DNA from: Candidatus Andeanibacterium colombiense
GTDB lineage: Bacteria; Pseudomonadota; Alphaproteobacteria; Sphingomonadales; Sphingomonadaceae
Length of the DNA: 64,000 bases
Direction of reading: 5' to 3'
Assembly: GCA_029202985.1 (NCBI GenBank)
Contig: CP119316.1
Location: 496,001 to 560,000 of the forward strand
Below, one piece after another: positions 35,923-44,493 of the stretch (positions within the stretch are counted from its first letter, which is position 1; the number at the start of each line of letters is the position of its first letter). A program made the translations under genes and the position numbers. A model generated the notes under the pieces. That model was not told where the DNA came from. It made no database searches and was given only the letters and a program-made list of their open reading frames with translations.

Positions 35923-36510
35923 ATGCTCGATGAAGTCCAGCAGCGCAAACAGGCGCTGCGCAGCGAAATGCGCAAGCTGCGGCGCGACTATGCCGCCTCG
36001 CTCGACGATGGCACAAGGGCACTGCTGTTCCGCCGCCCGCCCGGCCCGGTAATGGAGCTGGTGCCGCCCGGCGCGATCGTCGGGGTCTATTACGATATTC
36101 CGGGGGAAGCCCCCGCCCGCGGCTATGCGCGCTTCCTGCACGAATTGGGCTACACGGTCGCCCTGCCCGCCTTCACGGGCAAGACGGCGCCGATGCATTT
36201 CCGCGAATGGTCCGACCCGTTCGGAGAGAGCGACCTCGAGAACGGCCCGTATGGCCCGCAGCCGATCGCCGGGGATAGCGAAGTCGAACCCGATGTCGTG
36301 TTCGTGCCGCTGGTTGCGTTCACCGAAACCGGCGAGCGGATGGGCCAGGGTGCCGCGCATTATGACGGCTGGCTTGCCGGGCATCCTGACGCGGTGACCA
36401 TCGGCATGGCGTGGGATGTGCAGAAAGTCGACCACCTGCCGACCGAGCCGCACGACATTCCGCTGCGCGCGATCGTGACCCCGTCGCAATTCTACGGACC
36501 GTTCGCCTGA
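35923..36510 (+). CDS. 5-formyltetrahydrofolate cyclo-ligase
   Basis: 195-residue ATP-dependent enzyme (methenyl-THF synthetase, YgfA/FthC) returning 5-formyl-THF to the active folate pool. N-terminal basic helix QQRKQALRSEMRKLRRDY, central IVGVYYDIPGEAP, and the C-terminal glycine-rich phosphate loop, here ERMGQGAAHYDGWLA (family: GxGxGxYDR), followed by IGMAWDVQKVDHLPTEPHD. Located directly after 6S RNA. The stop shares a base with the DUF2842 start. Confidence 0.92.
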   Translation: MLDEVQQRKQALRSEMRKLRRDYAASLDDGTRALLFRRPPGPVMELVPPGAIVGVYYDIPGEAPARGYARFLHELGYTVALPAFTGKTAPMHFREWSDPFGESDLENGPYGPQPIAGDSEVEPDVVFVPLVAFTETGERMGQGAAHYDGWLAGHPDAVTIGMAWDVQKVDHLPTEPHDIPLRAIVTPSQFYGPFA

Positions 36511-36722
36511 TGCGCCGCGAACCGACCCTGCGCATCCCGCTCGGGATCCTCGGCCTCGTGGTCGCCCTCGGCATCTATGCGCTGGCGGTGATGTGGGCGT
36601 CGCAATGGATCGGCCTGCTGCCGGTGCTGGTGCAGACGCCGATCTACCTAGTGCTCGGCACGGTGTGGCTGTTGCCGCTCAAGCGGTTCCTCATCTGGAT
36701 GGAAACCGGACGCTTCGGCTGA
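36510..36722 (+). CDS. DUF2842 membrane protein
   Basis: 70-residue protein with two hydrophobic segments (IPLGILGLVVALGIYALAVM and LPVLVQTPIYLVLGTVWLLP) and the end LKRFLIWMETGRFG, typical of the alphaproteobacterial DUF2842 family. Function unknown. TGATG junction with the upstream cyclo-ligase gene indicates co-translation. Confidence 0.85.
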   Translation: MRREPTLRIPLGILGLVVALGIYALAVMWASQWIGLLPVLVQTPIYLVLGTVWLLPLKRFLIWMETGRFG

Positions 36723-36812
36723 TCCAAACCGCGGCAAAGGCTGGGGGACTGGCGATCCGACATCACACGGCCTGAAATCCCGCCTGCGTAAGGACCCGTT
36801 CTTCCGCTCGCC

Positions 36813-36842
36813 AGCGCCCCCGGAACAAGTCCGGAGAGCGCT
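36813..36842 (-). terminator. Hairpin downstream of tRNA-Asp
   Basis: AGCGC-CC-CCGGA-ACAAG-TCCGG-AGA-GCGCT, a ten-pair stem with a small internal loop, about 26 bases beyond the tRNA 3' end on its transcript side. No T-tract, so termination is only suggested. Apart from this hairpin the 36723-36867 interval shows nothing. Confidence 0.3.
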
Positions 36843-36867
36843 GTAGCGATATCAGAAAATCCCCAAG

Positions 36868-36944
36868 TGGCGCGAGTGACGGGACTTGAACCCGCGACCC
36901 TCGGCGTGACAGGCCGATACTCTAACCAACTGAGCTACACCCGC
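36868..36944 (-). tRNA. tRNA-Asp (anticodon GTC)
   Basis: 77-nt minus-strand tRNA. GCGGGTG acceptor against CACTCGC (one G-T pair), discriminator G, CCA encoded. D-arm GCTCAGTTGGTTAGAGT, anticodon loop CTGTCAC giving GTC, T-loop GGGTTCAAGTCCC. Isolated between DUF2842 and a small exported gene. Confidence 0.95.
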
Positions 36945-37094
36945 GTGCCTCTTGGGAGAGGCGCCACTAAGGCAGCCTCGCACCCCTGTCAACACCGGTA
37001 AGCGCAGCTTTCGCCGGCAACGAAACTTGGGCGGTTATTAACCATATCTTGGTGCTTAGCTGCGAGGATCTCCGCGACAAACCGGGGCAATCCA

Positions 37095-37544
37095 ATGTGG
37101 AAATTCATCATCGCGGCGCTGATCGCCGGGGCTTTTTACACACCGCTGGCCGCACAAAACGTCGCGGTATCGCTGCAAAGCGCGGTGTTCGTCGAGCGGC
37201 TTGGTCATACCGGCGACGGGCGTGTCCAGCGCCTGATCGAACCGGCCAAGGCCTTCAAGCGCGGCGACCGGGTGATCCTGATGGTCGAATGGGCCGCCCG
37301 GCCCACCGCGCAGGGGTTCGCAGTCACCAGCGCAATTCCGGCGACGATTTCGTTCGAAGATGCGAGCCAGGATTCGCTGCAGGTTTCGGTCGATGGCGGC
37401 CGGCACTGGGGCACGCTCGGCGCGCTCCGCATCGGCAGCCGTTATGCAACGCCCGAGGATGTCACCCATCTGCGCTGGCCGGTCAGCACCTACGAAGCCA
37501 AACGCGGTAGCGGGCGGATGACCTACAGCGCGATCGTGCGCTAA
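37095..37544 (+). CDS. Exported hypothetical protein
   Basis: 149 residues with a signal peptide (MWKFIIAALIAGAFYTPLAA). The mature domain is beta-rich and resembles bacterial Ig-like or DUF11-like domains: a long strand region around SLQSAVFVERL, FKRGDRVILMVEW, AIPATISFED and the end VSVDGGRHWGTLGAL, then LRWPVSTYEAKRGSG. A surface or periplasmic role is likely, but no specific function can be assigned. It converges with the remnant at 37483-37689. Confidence 0.75.
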   Translation: MWKFIIAALIAGAFYTPLAAQNVAVSLQSAVFVERLGHTGDGRVQRLIEPAKAFKRGDRVILMVEWAARPTAQGFAVTSAIPATISFEDASQDSLQVSVDGGRHWGTLGALRIGSRYATPEDVTHLRWPVSTYEAKRGSGRMTYSAIVR

Positions 37545-37689
37545 CCCAAGCACTAGGGGCGCTAGGCCTTTTGGAAGCATTGGCGTTAGCGTCGGCGTGG
37601 ACGAAATCGCGCAGGCGCGCGAGAATCGGTCGGGCGAATGGCGGCGCGGCGGCGATATAGCTGTCGATCCGCGGATCGCGCCCGCTCAT
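37483..37689 (-). pseudogene. Truncated DUF1801 (YdhG-like) gene
   Basis: Begins at ATG 37689, overlapping the thyA stop by four bases (ATGA), and reads MSGRDPRIDSYIAAAPPFAR followed by PILARLRDFVHADA, the characteristic N-terminus of DUF1801 proteins. After about 34 codons similarity stops and the frame continues with low-complexity residues to a stop at 37483. Intact relatives are about 120-200 residues and go on with a conserved EETIKW-like block that is missing here. Probably a gene cut by deletion, now running into the convergent neighbour. Confidence 0.65.
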
Positions 37690-38654
37690 ACCGCGATCGG
37701 AGCCTTGATCGCGCCATCCGGCGTGTAGCCATGAACCGCGAAATCCTCGATCCGGTAATCGAAGATCGAAGCGGGCTTGCGGAGAATCTCGAGCCGCGGC
37801 TCGCCGGAGGGTACGCGCGCCAGCTGTTCCTCGACCAGTTCGCCGTGGTTGAGATAGAGATGCGTGTCGCCGCCGACCCATACGAATTCGCCCGGCTCCA
37901 TCCCCACCTGCTGCGCGATCATCCGCTGCAGTAGCGCGCCCGACCACAGGTTGAACGGCAGGCCCAATGCGACGTCGCAGCTGCGCTGATAAAGCAGGCA
38001 GTTGAGCCGAGCGCCTTCGCCCTGCCCCGACACATGGAACTGATAGGTCTTGTGGCACGGCGGCAGCGCCATCTGCTCCAGCTCGGCAACGTTCCAGCCT
38101 TCGATGATATGCCGCCGGCTGCCCGGACTGGATTTGAGGCTCTCGATCACCTGCGTGACCTGGTTGATTCCCGGCCCCTTGCGGTAGCTGCCGTCACCGT
38201 TCGATTCGTAGGTCGCCCAGTCGACCCACTGCTTGCCGTAGACCGGGCCGAGATCGCCCCATTGCGCCGCGAACGCCTCGTCTTCGGCGATCCGCGCGAC
38301 GAAGTCGTCGAGCGGAATGTCCTGACCGGTCGCCCTCACGTAGCGCGCGTGCGGCCATTCGTTCCAGATCTTGACGCCCTGCAGCACCAGCGGGCGAATG
38401 TTGGTCTCGCCGGTGAGGAACCACAGCATTTCGCGCGTCGCGGTCTTCCAGAAGACCCGCTTTGTGGTGATCAGCGGCATCCGCCCATCGGACAGGTCGA
38501 AGCGCATCTGTGCGCCGAGCACCGAGCGCGTGCCGATTCCGGTGCGGTCGACACGCTCGTCGCCCCCCTCCCAGATCTGCCGCAACAGATCGAGATACTG
38601 CCATTCGGGATGGCGTTGGGCGGGAGAATCGACGGATCGGGCAATGCTGGCCAT
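37686..38654 (-). CDS. thyA: Thymidylate synthase
   Basis: 322-residue ThyA, methylating dUMP to dTMP with methylenetetrahydrofolate. Visible: dUMP-binding DRTGIGTRSVLGAQMRFDL, ITTKRVFWKTA, WGDLGPVYGKQW, catalytic cysteine in MALPPCHKTYQFHV, LYQRSCDVALGLPFN, and ending KAPIAV. At 322 residues it has the insertion in the small domain (YVRATGQDIPLDDFVARIAE) seen in longer ThyA, versus 264 in E. coli. The ATG at 38654 is preferred; the open frame continues upstream into tRNA-Pro. Confidence 0.95.
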   Translation of the reverse strand: MASIARSVDSPAQRHPEWQYLDLLRQIWEGGDERVDRTGIGTRSVLGAQMRFDLSDGRMPLITTKRVFWKTATREMLWFLTGETNIRPLVLQGVKIWNEWPHARYVRATGQDIPLDDFVARIAEDEAFAAQWGDLGPVYGKQWVDWATYESNGDGSYRKGPGINQVTQVIESLKSSPGSRRHIIEGWNVAELEQMALPPCHKTYQFHVSGQGEGARLNCLLYQRSCDVALGLPFNLWSGALLQRMIAQQVGMEPGEFVWVGGDTHLYLNHGELVEEQLARVPSGEPRLEILRKPASIFDYRIEDFAVHGYTPDGAIKAPIAV

Positions 38655-38753
38655 GCGTGTTGAGCTACACCTGAAAAACCCTGCTTGCCACCCCGCCCCC
38701 GCGCCGCTATTGGCCCGCTCCTGCCTCACCCATGGCTTAAAGTGGGTTCCGGT

Positions 38754-38830
38754 CGGGGAGTAGCTCAGCCTGGTAGAGCACTGTCTTCGGGAGGCAGGGG
38801 CCGGAGGTTCGAATCCTCTCTCCCCGACCA
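38754..38830 (+). tRNA. tRNA-Pro (anticodon CGG)
   Basis: 77-nt plus-strand tRNA. CGGGGAG acceptor against CTCCCCG, discriminator A, CCA encoded. Anticodon stem CTGTC/GGCAG with loop TTCGGGA giving CGG; T-loop GGTTCGAATCC. It lies in the thyA-purF gap; open frames covering it on either strand are false. Confidence 0.95.
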
Positions 38831-38962
38831 ACTTTCTTCTTCGTCACGGCGAGCCGCCCAGGCGACCCGGCGATCGGGGTCCGCAGGGAAACTCGTCGGA
38901 AAACCGGGCTCGAATCCGGTTTCACCGGCGACCGCCCCTTGTAATCGGCCGGTAACATCGCC

Positions 38963-39003
38963 ATTGGGTGCCGCGACAGGCGCAGTAAGCTTAGGCCCCC
39001 AAT
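38963..39003 (+). promoter_or_regulatory. Hairpin abutting the purF start codon
   Basis: ATTGGG-T-GCC (38963-38972) pairs with GGC-C-CCCAAT (38994-39003), a nine-pair stem with one mismatch and a 21-base loop, followed by TTT and then the ATG at 39007. Resembles an intrinsic terminator or a stem that masks the translation start. No Shine-Dalgarno is present before purF. The rest of 38831-38962 shows no gene. Confidence 0.3.
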
Positions 39004-39006
39004 TTT

Positions 39007-40500
39007 ATGATCCAAAGCGCTGACACCATTGCTTCGATGCGGGACGAAACGCCCTGGGACATCTGGGACGATAAATTGCGCGAAGAATGCGGCGTGTTCG
39101 GAGTGATCGGCGCGGCCGACGCCTCCGCGATCTGCGCCCTCGGGCTTCACGCCCTGCAGCATCGCGGACAGGAAGCCGCCGGCATCACCAGCTTCGACGG
39201 CCATGAATTCTATTCGCGCCGGGGCCTCGGCCATGTCGCCGAGAATTTCGCGACCGGCGAGCAGCTGGCCGAATTGCCCGGCCATATGGCCGCGGGCCAT
39301 GTCCGCTATTCCACCACCGGCGGATCGGGCCTGCGCAACATCCAGCCGCTCTATGCCGATCTTGCCTCTGGCGGCTTCGCGATCGCGCATAACGGCAATA
39401 TCTCCAACGCGGGCGCGCTGCGCGAGACCCTGGTGCGCAACGGGGCGATCTTCCAGTCGACCAGCGACACCGAAGTCATCATTCATTTCGTCGCGACCAG
39501 CCGCTTCCCCAAGCTGCTGGACCGGTTCATCGACGCGCTGCGCTATCTCGAAGGCGCCTATTCGCTGGTCTGCATGACCGTGGAAGGCATGATCGCCTGC
39601 CGCGATCCGCTTGGCATTCGCCCGCTGGTGATGGGCAAGATCGGCGATGCCACGGTGTTCGCCAGCGAGACGGTCGCGCTCGACGTGGTCGGCGCCGATT
39701 TCGTTCGCGAGATCCAACCGGGCGAACTGGTCCGGGTCGATTTCGCCGGCAATATCGAAAGCCTGCGCCCGTTCGGCGATCCGCCAGCACGGCCCTGCAT
39801 CTTCGAGCATGTCTATTTCAGCCGCCCCGATTCGATCTTCGACGGCCGCGCGGTCTATGACGTGCGCAAGCAGATCGGCGTCCAGCTCGCGCTCGAAAGC
39901 CCGATCGAGGCCGACCTCGTAGTGCCGGTGCCCGACAGCGGCGTGCCGGCCGCGATCGGCTTCTCGCAGCAATCGGGCATTCCCTTCGAACTCGGGATCA
40001 TCCGTTCGCACTATGTCGGGCGGACCTTCATCCAGCCGTCGGACAGCGCGCGCCATTCGGGCGTGAAGCGCAAGCACAACGCCAACCGCCTGGTGGTCGA
40101 GGGCAAACGGATCGTGCTGATCGACGATTCGATCGTGCGCGGCACCACCAGCCTCAAGATCGTGCAGATGATGCGCGATGCCGGGGCCAAGGAAGTCCAC
40201 TTCCGCGTCGCCAGCCCGCCGACCGGCTATGGCTGCTATTACGGGGTCGACACGCCCGAGCGCTCCAAGCTGCTCGCCGGGCGGATGGATCTCGACGCGA
40301 TGCGCGATTTCATCCAAGCCGACAGCCTCGCTTTCGTCTCGATCGACGGGCTTTACCGCGCGGTCGGGCATGAACAGCGCAACAGCGGTCGTCCGCAATA
40401 TTGCGACGCCTGCTTCACCGGCGATTACCCGACCAGCCTCACCGATCTCGCCCGGCGCGAATCGGATGCGGCGCAACTCACCTTCCCCGACGCAGCCTGA
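39007..40500 (+). CDS. purF: Amidophosphoribosyltransferase
   Basis: 497-residue PurF, first enzyme of purine synthesis: transfers glutamine amide nitrogen to PRPP. Glutaminase domain with the nucleophile C28 (EECGVFGV), HALQHRGQEAAGI and VRYSTTG; phosphoribosyltransferase domain with the PRPP loop IVLIDDSIVRGTT. Cysteines in YGCYYGV and QYCDACF are placed like those binding an Fe-S cluster in the Bacillus-type enzyme. Start ATG 39007 gives 27 residues before the nucleophile, implying a propeptide or an alternative start at 39037; no ribosome-binding site is apparent. Stop overlaps the SDR gene by one base. Confidence 0.94.
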   Translation: MIQSADTIASMRDETPWDIWDDKLREECGVFGVIGAADASAICALGLHALQHRGQEAAGITSFDGHEFYSRRGLGHVAENFATGEQLAELPGHMAAGHVRYSTTGGSGLRNIQPLYADLASGGFAIAHNGNISNAGALRETLVRNGAIFQSTSDTEVIIHFVATSRFPKLLDRFIDALRYLEGAYSLVCMTVEGMIACRDPLGIRPLVMGKIGDATVFASETVALDVVGADFVREIQPGELVRVDFAGNIESLRPFGDPPARPCIFEHVYFSRPDSIFDGRAVYDVRKQIGVQLALESPIEADLVVPVPDSGVPAAIGFSQQSGIPFELGIIRSHYVGRTFIQPSDSARHSGVKRKHNANRLVVEGKRIVLIDDSIVRGTTSLKIVQMMRDAGAKEVHFRVASPPTGYGCYYGVDTPERSKLLAGRMDLDAMRDFIQADSLAFVSIDGLYRAVGHEQRNSGRPQYCDACFTGDYPTSLTDLARRESDAAQLTFPDAA

Positions 40501-41231
40501 TGACAAGCGCAGACGCAACCAGGCCCTTCGCCGGGCAGCTCGCGCTCGTGACCGGGGCGAGCAAGGGTATCGGCGCGGCGACCGCGCTGGCGCTGGCCGA
40601 AGCCGGGGCGCATGTGATCCTCACCGGGCGCAACGCCAAGGGCCTCGAAGCGATCGAGGAAGCGATCCACGAGGCCGGCGGCAGCGCCACAATCGCCCCG
40701 CTCGATCTGGCCGAGCCCGACGCGATCGCCCGCCTCGCGACCGCGATCGCGGGCCGCTGGGACACGCTCGACATCATGGTCCTCTCCGCCGGGGTGCTGA
40801 CCCAACTCGGCCCGGTCACGCAGATCGATCCGAAAGCCTTCAACCAGGCGCTCACCACCAATCTGCTTGCGGCCCAAGCGCTGCTCGCGGCGTTCGATCC
40901 GCTGCTGAAGCGTAGCGCGAGCGCGCGCGTGATCGGCCTGACCAGCAGCGTCGTCGCCCAGCCCCGTGCCTATTGGGGCGCCTATGCCGCGACCAAGGCG
41001 GCGTTCGAAACATTGCTCGAATGCTATGCCCAGGAAGTCGAGCGCATCTCCGAAATCCGCGTCGCGATCGTCGATCCGGGCGCGACCCGAACCGCGATGC
41101 GCGCCCGCGCCTTCCCCGGCGAGGATCCGCTGACGGTCAAGCCCCCGGAAGACGTCGCCGCGCGGCTCACCGCCCTGCTGCGGGAGCCCTTCCCCACCGG
41201 TCATCGTGAACGGATCGAAGCGGCCGGTTAA
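40500..41231 (+). CDS. SDR-family oxidoreductase
   Basis: 243-residue short-chain dehydrogenase. Nucleotide-binding TGASKGIG near residue 20, followed by LTGRN favouring NADP, VLSAGVL (usually NNAG), catalytic SSV and YAATK (Y-x-x-x-K), and VAIVDPGATRTAM. Substrate unknown. Its ATG overlaps the purF stop (TGATG), so it is co-translated with purF; this pairing is common in sphingomonads and does not reveal the reaction. Confidence 0.9.
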   Translation: MTSADATRPFAGQLALVTGASKGIGAATALALAEAGAHVILTGRNAKGLEAIEEAIHEAGGSATIAPLDLAEPDAIARLATAIAGRWDTLDIMVLSAGVLTQLGPVTQIDPKAFNQALTTNLLAAQALLAAFDPLLKRSASARVIGLTSSVVAQPRAYWGAYAATKAAFETLLECYAQEVERISEIRVAIVDPGATRTAMRARAFPGEDPLTVKPPEDVAARLTALLREPFPTGHRERIEAAG

Positions 41232-41329
41232 CCGGTTCCGCAAATCCCCGCGAAAGCAGGAAACCCATAGTCTCCCTAAGCACGGGCGGAAGCCCTGCGG
41301 AAAGCATCAGCCACCGGGAGGCTATCGCG

Positions 41330-41683
41330 ATGAACCAGGGCACCACCCGCTTCGAGCGCTATGAGATCGCCGCGCAGGAGGATCGCTCCGCGCCGCGCTA
41401 CAAGATCACCCTCCCGGCGCAATTGCGCGCTTCCGGCGGACGCGGGTTCCAGACCATGGTCCACGATCTTTCCCTGTCAGGCTTCTCCGCCACCGCGGTC
41501 AGCAAGATGCATCCGGGCACGACCTGCTGGCTGACCCTGCCGGGGCTCGAAGCGTTGCAGGCCGAAGTCGTGTGGTGGCAGGATGCGTTGTGCGGCTGCG
41601 CCTTTTCGAAGCTGCTCAGCCCGATCGTCCACGACAACCTCCTCGCACGCTATCGCGGCGAAGGGATCAGGCGGAGCGTTTGA
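41330..41683 (+). CDS. PilZ-domain protein
   Basis: 117 residues with a PilZ c-di-GMP-binding domain: RxxPR-type motif in RSAPRYKITLPAQLR and the D/NxSxxG motif in HDLSLSGFSA, followed by WLTLPGLEALQAEVVWWQDALCG. Stand-alone PilZ proteins act as c-di-GMP receptors affecting motility or exopolysaccharide. A link to the exopolysaccharide operon 20 kb away is speculation. Its end overlaps the cfa gene by 17 bases on the opposite strand. Confidence 0.9.
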   Translation: MNQGTTRFERYEIAAQEDRSAPRYKITLPAQLRASGGRGFQTMVHDLSLSGFSATAVSKMHPGTTCWLTLPGLEALQAEVVWWQDALCGCAFSKLLSPIVHDNLLARYRGEGIRRSV

Positions 41684-42923
41684 CCAAAGTCGCCTGGCTG
41701 ACGGTGATCCCGCCGCCGCGGAAACCGCCTTCGCAATACATCAGATAGAAGCGCCACAGGCGGCAGAAACGCTCGTCGAAACCGTCCGGCAGGCGCTGTT
41801 CATCGCAGGCGCGGTCGAAATTTGCGCGCCAGGCCTTGAGTGTCTCGGCATAGTCGAGCCCGAAATCCTCCTGATCCTCCCACACGAGGCCGCGTTCGGC
41901 GGCGAGCTTGCGGAATTCGCTGGTGCGGATCAGCAATCCGCCCGGAAAGATATAGGCCTGGATGAAATCGGCGTTGCGGGCATAGCCATCGAACAATTCC
42001 TCGCGCATCGCGATAAACTGGATCGCCGCGCGGCCGCCGGGCTTGAGGCAGCGTTCGAGGCAATCGAAATAGCTCGGCCAGTATTCCCGGCCGACCGCCT
42101 CGACCATCTCGACGCTGACGATCGCATCGAACTGGCCCTCAACGTCGCGGTAATCCTGGTGGCGGAAATCGATGGCGCCCGCCTGGCGCGAAGCGGCCCA
42201 TTGCAGCTGCTCGTCGGACAGGCTGATTCCGGTGACCTTGCTGCCGCGCGACGCGAAATAGTTCGACAGCGCCCCCCAGCCGCAACCGATCTCGAGCAGG
42301 GTTTCGGGGCTCTTGCCGCCCGTGGCGAGTCGCTCGACCAGCCTGGCCCACTTTGTATGTTGCGACGCTTCGAGCCCGTCCGCGCCGAAGCGCAGCCCGC
42401 TCGAATAGCTCATCGTCGGATCGAGCCAGGCGCCGTAGAAATCGTTGCCGAGGTCGTAATGCGCATGGATGTTGCGCTCGGCCTGCTCGCGCGTGTTGCG
42501 GTTCAGCCAATGGAGCAGCCGCGCGGCGAGCCGCCACGGACCCTTGGCGCGGCCGGTCTCGCCCATCGTCGTGCCGTTCTGCATCACCAGCGCGAACAGC
42601 GTGACCGGGTCGCGGCTGTCCCATTCGCCCGTTTCCCACGCCTGGTAAAAGCCTGCCGAGCCGCCGGTCGCGAGCCGCAGCAGCGCACGCCAGTCCTTGA
42701 GATGGATGTCCGCCTCGAACCCCGGCGCGCGACCGCCGAGCAGGCGGGTGGAGCCATCGGGCAGGCGCACCGCGAGCGAGCCACGCATCAGGCCCTTGTC
42801 CACGCGATCGAGCAATGTCTGTCCGCCACCGGCAAACAGGCGCGCGATCGGCGCCGGCCCGGTGTGAATGCGGTGGCCGCCTTCTAGAAGCTGGTCCCCG
42901 CGTCTGATCCCCTCAGCAGACAT
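41667..42923 (-). CDS. cfa: Cyclopropane-fatty-acyl-phospholipid synthase
   Basis: 418-residue SAM-dependent methyltransferase adding a methylene bridge to unsaturated acyl chains of membrane lipids. SAM site LLEIGCGWGALSNYF, the phospholipid-binding NIHAHYDLGNDFYGAWLD and SYSSGLR, and the conserved VSVEMVEAVG and AYIFPGGLL. An N-terminal domain of about 130 residues precedes the catalytic domain, as in Cfa. ATG 42923 chosen; a TTG at 42959 is less likely. Sits between PilZ and a membrane hydrolase. Confidence 0.92.
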   Translation of the reverse strand: MSAEGIRRGDQLLEGGHRIHTGPAPIARLFAGGGQTLLDRVDKGLMRGSLAVRLPDGSTRLLGGRAPGFEADIHLKDWRALLRLATGGSAGFYQAWETGEWDSRDPVTLFALVMQNGTTMGETGRAKGPWRLAARLLHWLNRNTREQAERNIHAHYDLGNDFYGAWLDPTMSYSSGLRFGADGLEASQHTKWARLVERLATGGKSPETLLEIGCGWGALSNYFASRGSKVTGISLSDEQLQWAASRQAGAIDFRHQDYRDVEGQFDAIVSVEMVEAVGREYWPSYFDCLERCLKPGGRAAIQFIAMREELFDGYARNADFIQAYIFPGGLLIRTSEFRKLAAERGLVWEDQEDFGLDYAETLKAWRANFDRACDEQRLPDGFDERFCRLWRFYLMYCEGGFRGGGITVSQATLVKRSA

Positions 42924-42969
42924 ACAAAGCGTTATGCCGTCGAGGGGAAGAGTCGGCAAGTGCGGGCGG

Positions 42970-43944
42970 TTACCGAGCGTTTGAACATCCGGCCGCGTGG
43001 CGCGGCAGCATCACCGAGCGCCCGAGCCGGCCCTCGCCCGATTTCCCGAAGCGCGCATCCTGGAACGCGACGACGGTGCGGCAGCGTTCGGCCGTCACCC
43101 GCGCCATCGGCAGGATCGACCAGCGCGCGAAGCTCACCATCTCCGGGACCCGCAATGCGCGCCGGGCAAGCGGATCTCTCATCCCGTCGGGTATCGGCGG
43201 CTGATCGTCCGCATTCCGGATCGAGCCCGCGCCGGGCACATATTCGTCGAAATGAATCACATGATCCTGGCGCCAGATCACCGAGCGCCGCCAGAACGCG
43301 ATCGGCGGCGGGGAAATAACCATCGCATCGGGCCGCGCATTGTGCTCCGGGACTATCGGCGCATGACGGACTGCCGCGCTAAGCGCACCGTTCGCACAAA
43401 TGTAGAGCATGACCGCGGCGGCGGAGACGATCGCGGGCCGGGCCCAGCGCGGCTGGCCTCGCTTCTCCCGCCGCCACGACAGCCAGATGCCCCACCCCAT
43501 CGCGAGCAGCAGCCATGGGTCGATGATGAACAGCGCATCGTTGTGATACCAGCGCCGATCGAACGGCGTGAACAGTTGGATCGCATAGGAGGTTTGCCAG
43601 TCGAGCAGCGGATGGGTGAGGCAGCCGATGTAGCTCAGCGCCAGCAGCCAGCCGAAGCCCATCTCCAGCCCGCTCGCGAACTGCGCCCCGCGCCGCACCT
43701 GCCAGCGGTCGAGCAGCCACAACAGCCCCGCGAGCATCGGCGGCAGCAACAGCACCCCACCGACAAAACTGTGTGTGAACCCGCGATGCGTCGCCAGCGG
43801 CGCCCACGGCACCCAGCCGAGGAACACGTCGATATCGGGCGCATTCGCCCCGAGGATAAGCGCCGCCAGCCCCTTGCGGCTGCGCTTCTTCAGCCCGGTT
43901 TGTCCAAGCGTCCAGCCGGCGAGACTGTGGGTGAGGTTATCCAT
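42970..43944 (-). CDS. Membrane-bound metal-dependent hydrolase (YdjM/DUF457)
   Basis: 324 residues, N-terminal half with about five hydrophobic segments and conserved His/Asp: MDNLTHSLAGWTLGQ, NAPDIDVF, THRGFTHSFVGG and CLTHPLLDWQTSY, ending in a soluble C-terminal region. The pattern is that of the YdjM-like putative membrane hydrolases, first described as inner-membrane proteins of the LexA regulon in E. coli. Substrate unknown. No SOS box was seen just upstream. Confidence 0.85.
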   Translation of the reverse strand: MDNLTHSLAGWTLGQTGLKKRSRKGLAALILGANAPDIDVFLGWVPWAPLATHRGFTHSFVGGVLLLPPMLAGLLWLLDRWQVRRGAQFASGLEMGFGWLLALSYIGCLTHPLLDWQTSYAIQLFTPFDRRWYHNDALFIIDPWLLLAMGWGIWLSWRREKRGQPRWARPAIVSAAAVMLYICANGALSAAVRHAPIVPEHNARPDAMVISPPPIAFWRRSVIWRQDHVIHFDEYVPGAGSIRNADDQPPIPDGMRDPLARRALRVPEMVSFARWSILPMARVTAERCRTVVAFQDARFGKSGEGRLGRSVMLPRHAAGCSNAR

Positions 43945-43995
43945 CTGATTATCTCGCGCGAAGCGGGTTCAGAGTGATCGCTCCGCGTGCCGGTC

Positions 43996-44490
43996 CTATT
44001 TCAGACGTAGGCAAACTTCATCTCCTGAACGCGTCGTTCGCGGATCGGACGCGAGCTCAGGCCATGCGTCCGCCAGCCAATCATCGAAGCATACCCAGTT
44101 GTGTTCGACAGCGCGAACGTCGATCGCCCAGAGCTGACCATCACCGGCTTGCTTGACGACGTAGGCCAAAATCGGATTGCCCACCAATCCGGCATCATGC
44201 ACGGAGCGAATGTGAACTGAGGAATCGATCGCGGAGCCGAGCTGCGTTTTCAAATCCGCAAGCGTGTCATCCCACACAGCATCGAGGCAAATGTTTTGCT
44301 CAGGACACGGAAATGAACGCTGCGGATGCTGGGTTACCAGATGGCCGGTGACGAGGCTCAGCCTAGTATCATCCGGAAATACCGGCTTGGAAATTTTGCC
44401 CGACTGATAACTCGCATCAGGCGTTTGCGCGGCAAGACAGGTCGGCAAAGCCAATGGGGCAGCTGACAAGACCAGCAGCGCCCATCGCAT
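43996..44490 (-). CDS. Exported hypothetical protein downstream of korB
   Basis: 164 residues with a signal peptide (MRWALLVLSAAPLALPTCLA) and a mature domain with four cysteines (SFPCPEQNICLDAVW, WVCFDDWL, EVCLRLK), probably disulfide-bonded in the periplasm. GC content (hand count, roughly 52-62% in parts) is lower than in the flanking kor genes, suggesting later acquisition. It starts three bases after the korB stop, so it is likely co-transcribed. Family not recognised. Confidence 0.78.
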   Translation of the reverse strand: MRWALLVLSAAPLALPTCLAAQTPDASYQSGKISKPVFPDDTRLSLVTGHLVTQHPQRSFPCPEQNICLDAVWDDTLADLKTQLGSAIDSSVHIRSVHDAGLVGNPILAYVVKQAGDGQLWAIDVRAVEHNWVCFDDWLADAWPELASDPRTTRSGDEVCLRLK

Positions 44491-44493
44491 TGC

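Noticed and set aside
38915..38945. tRNA-like T-arm (GGGCTCGAATCC) after tRNA-Pro
   Set aside because: No acceptor, D-arm or anticodon arm can be built around it; loop is one base too long.
38737..40518. Minus-strand frame including GERIRTSGPCLPKTVLYQ
   Set aside because: The readable part is tRNA-Pro read on the wrong strand, a well-known false protein; the rest is antisense of purF.
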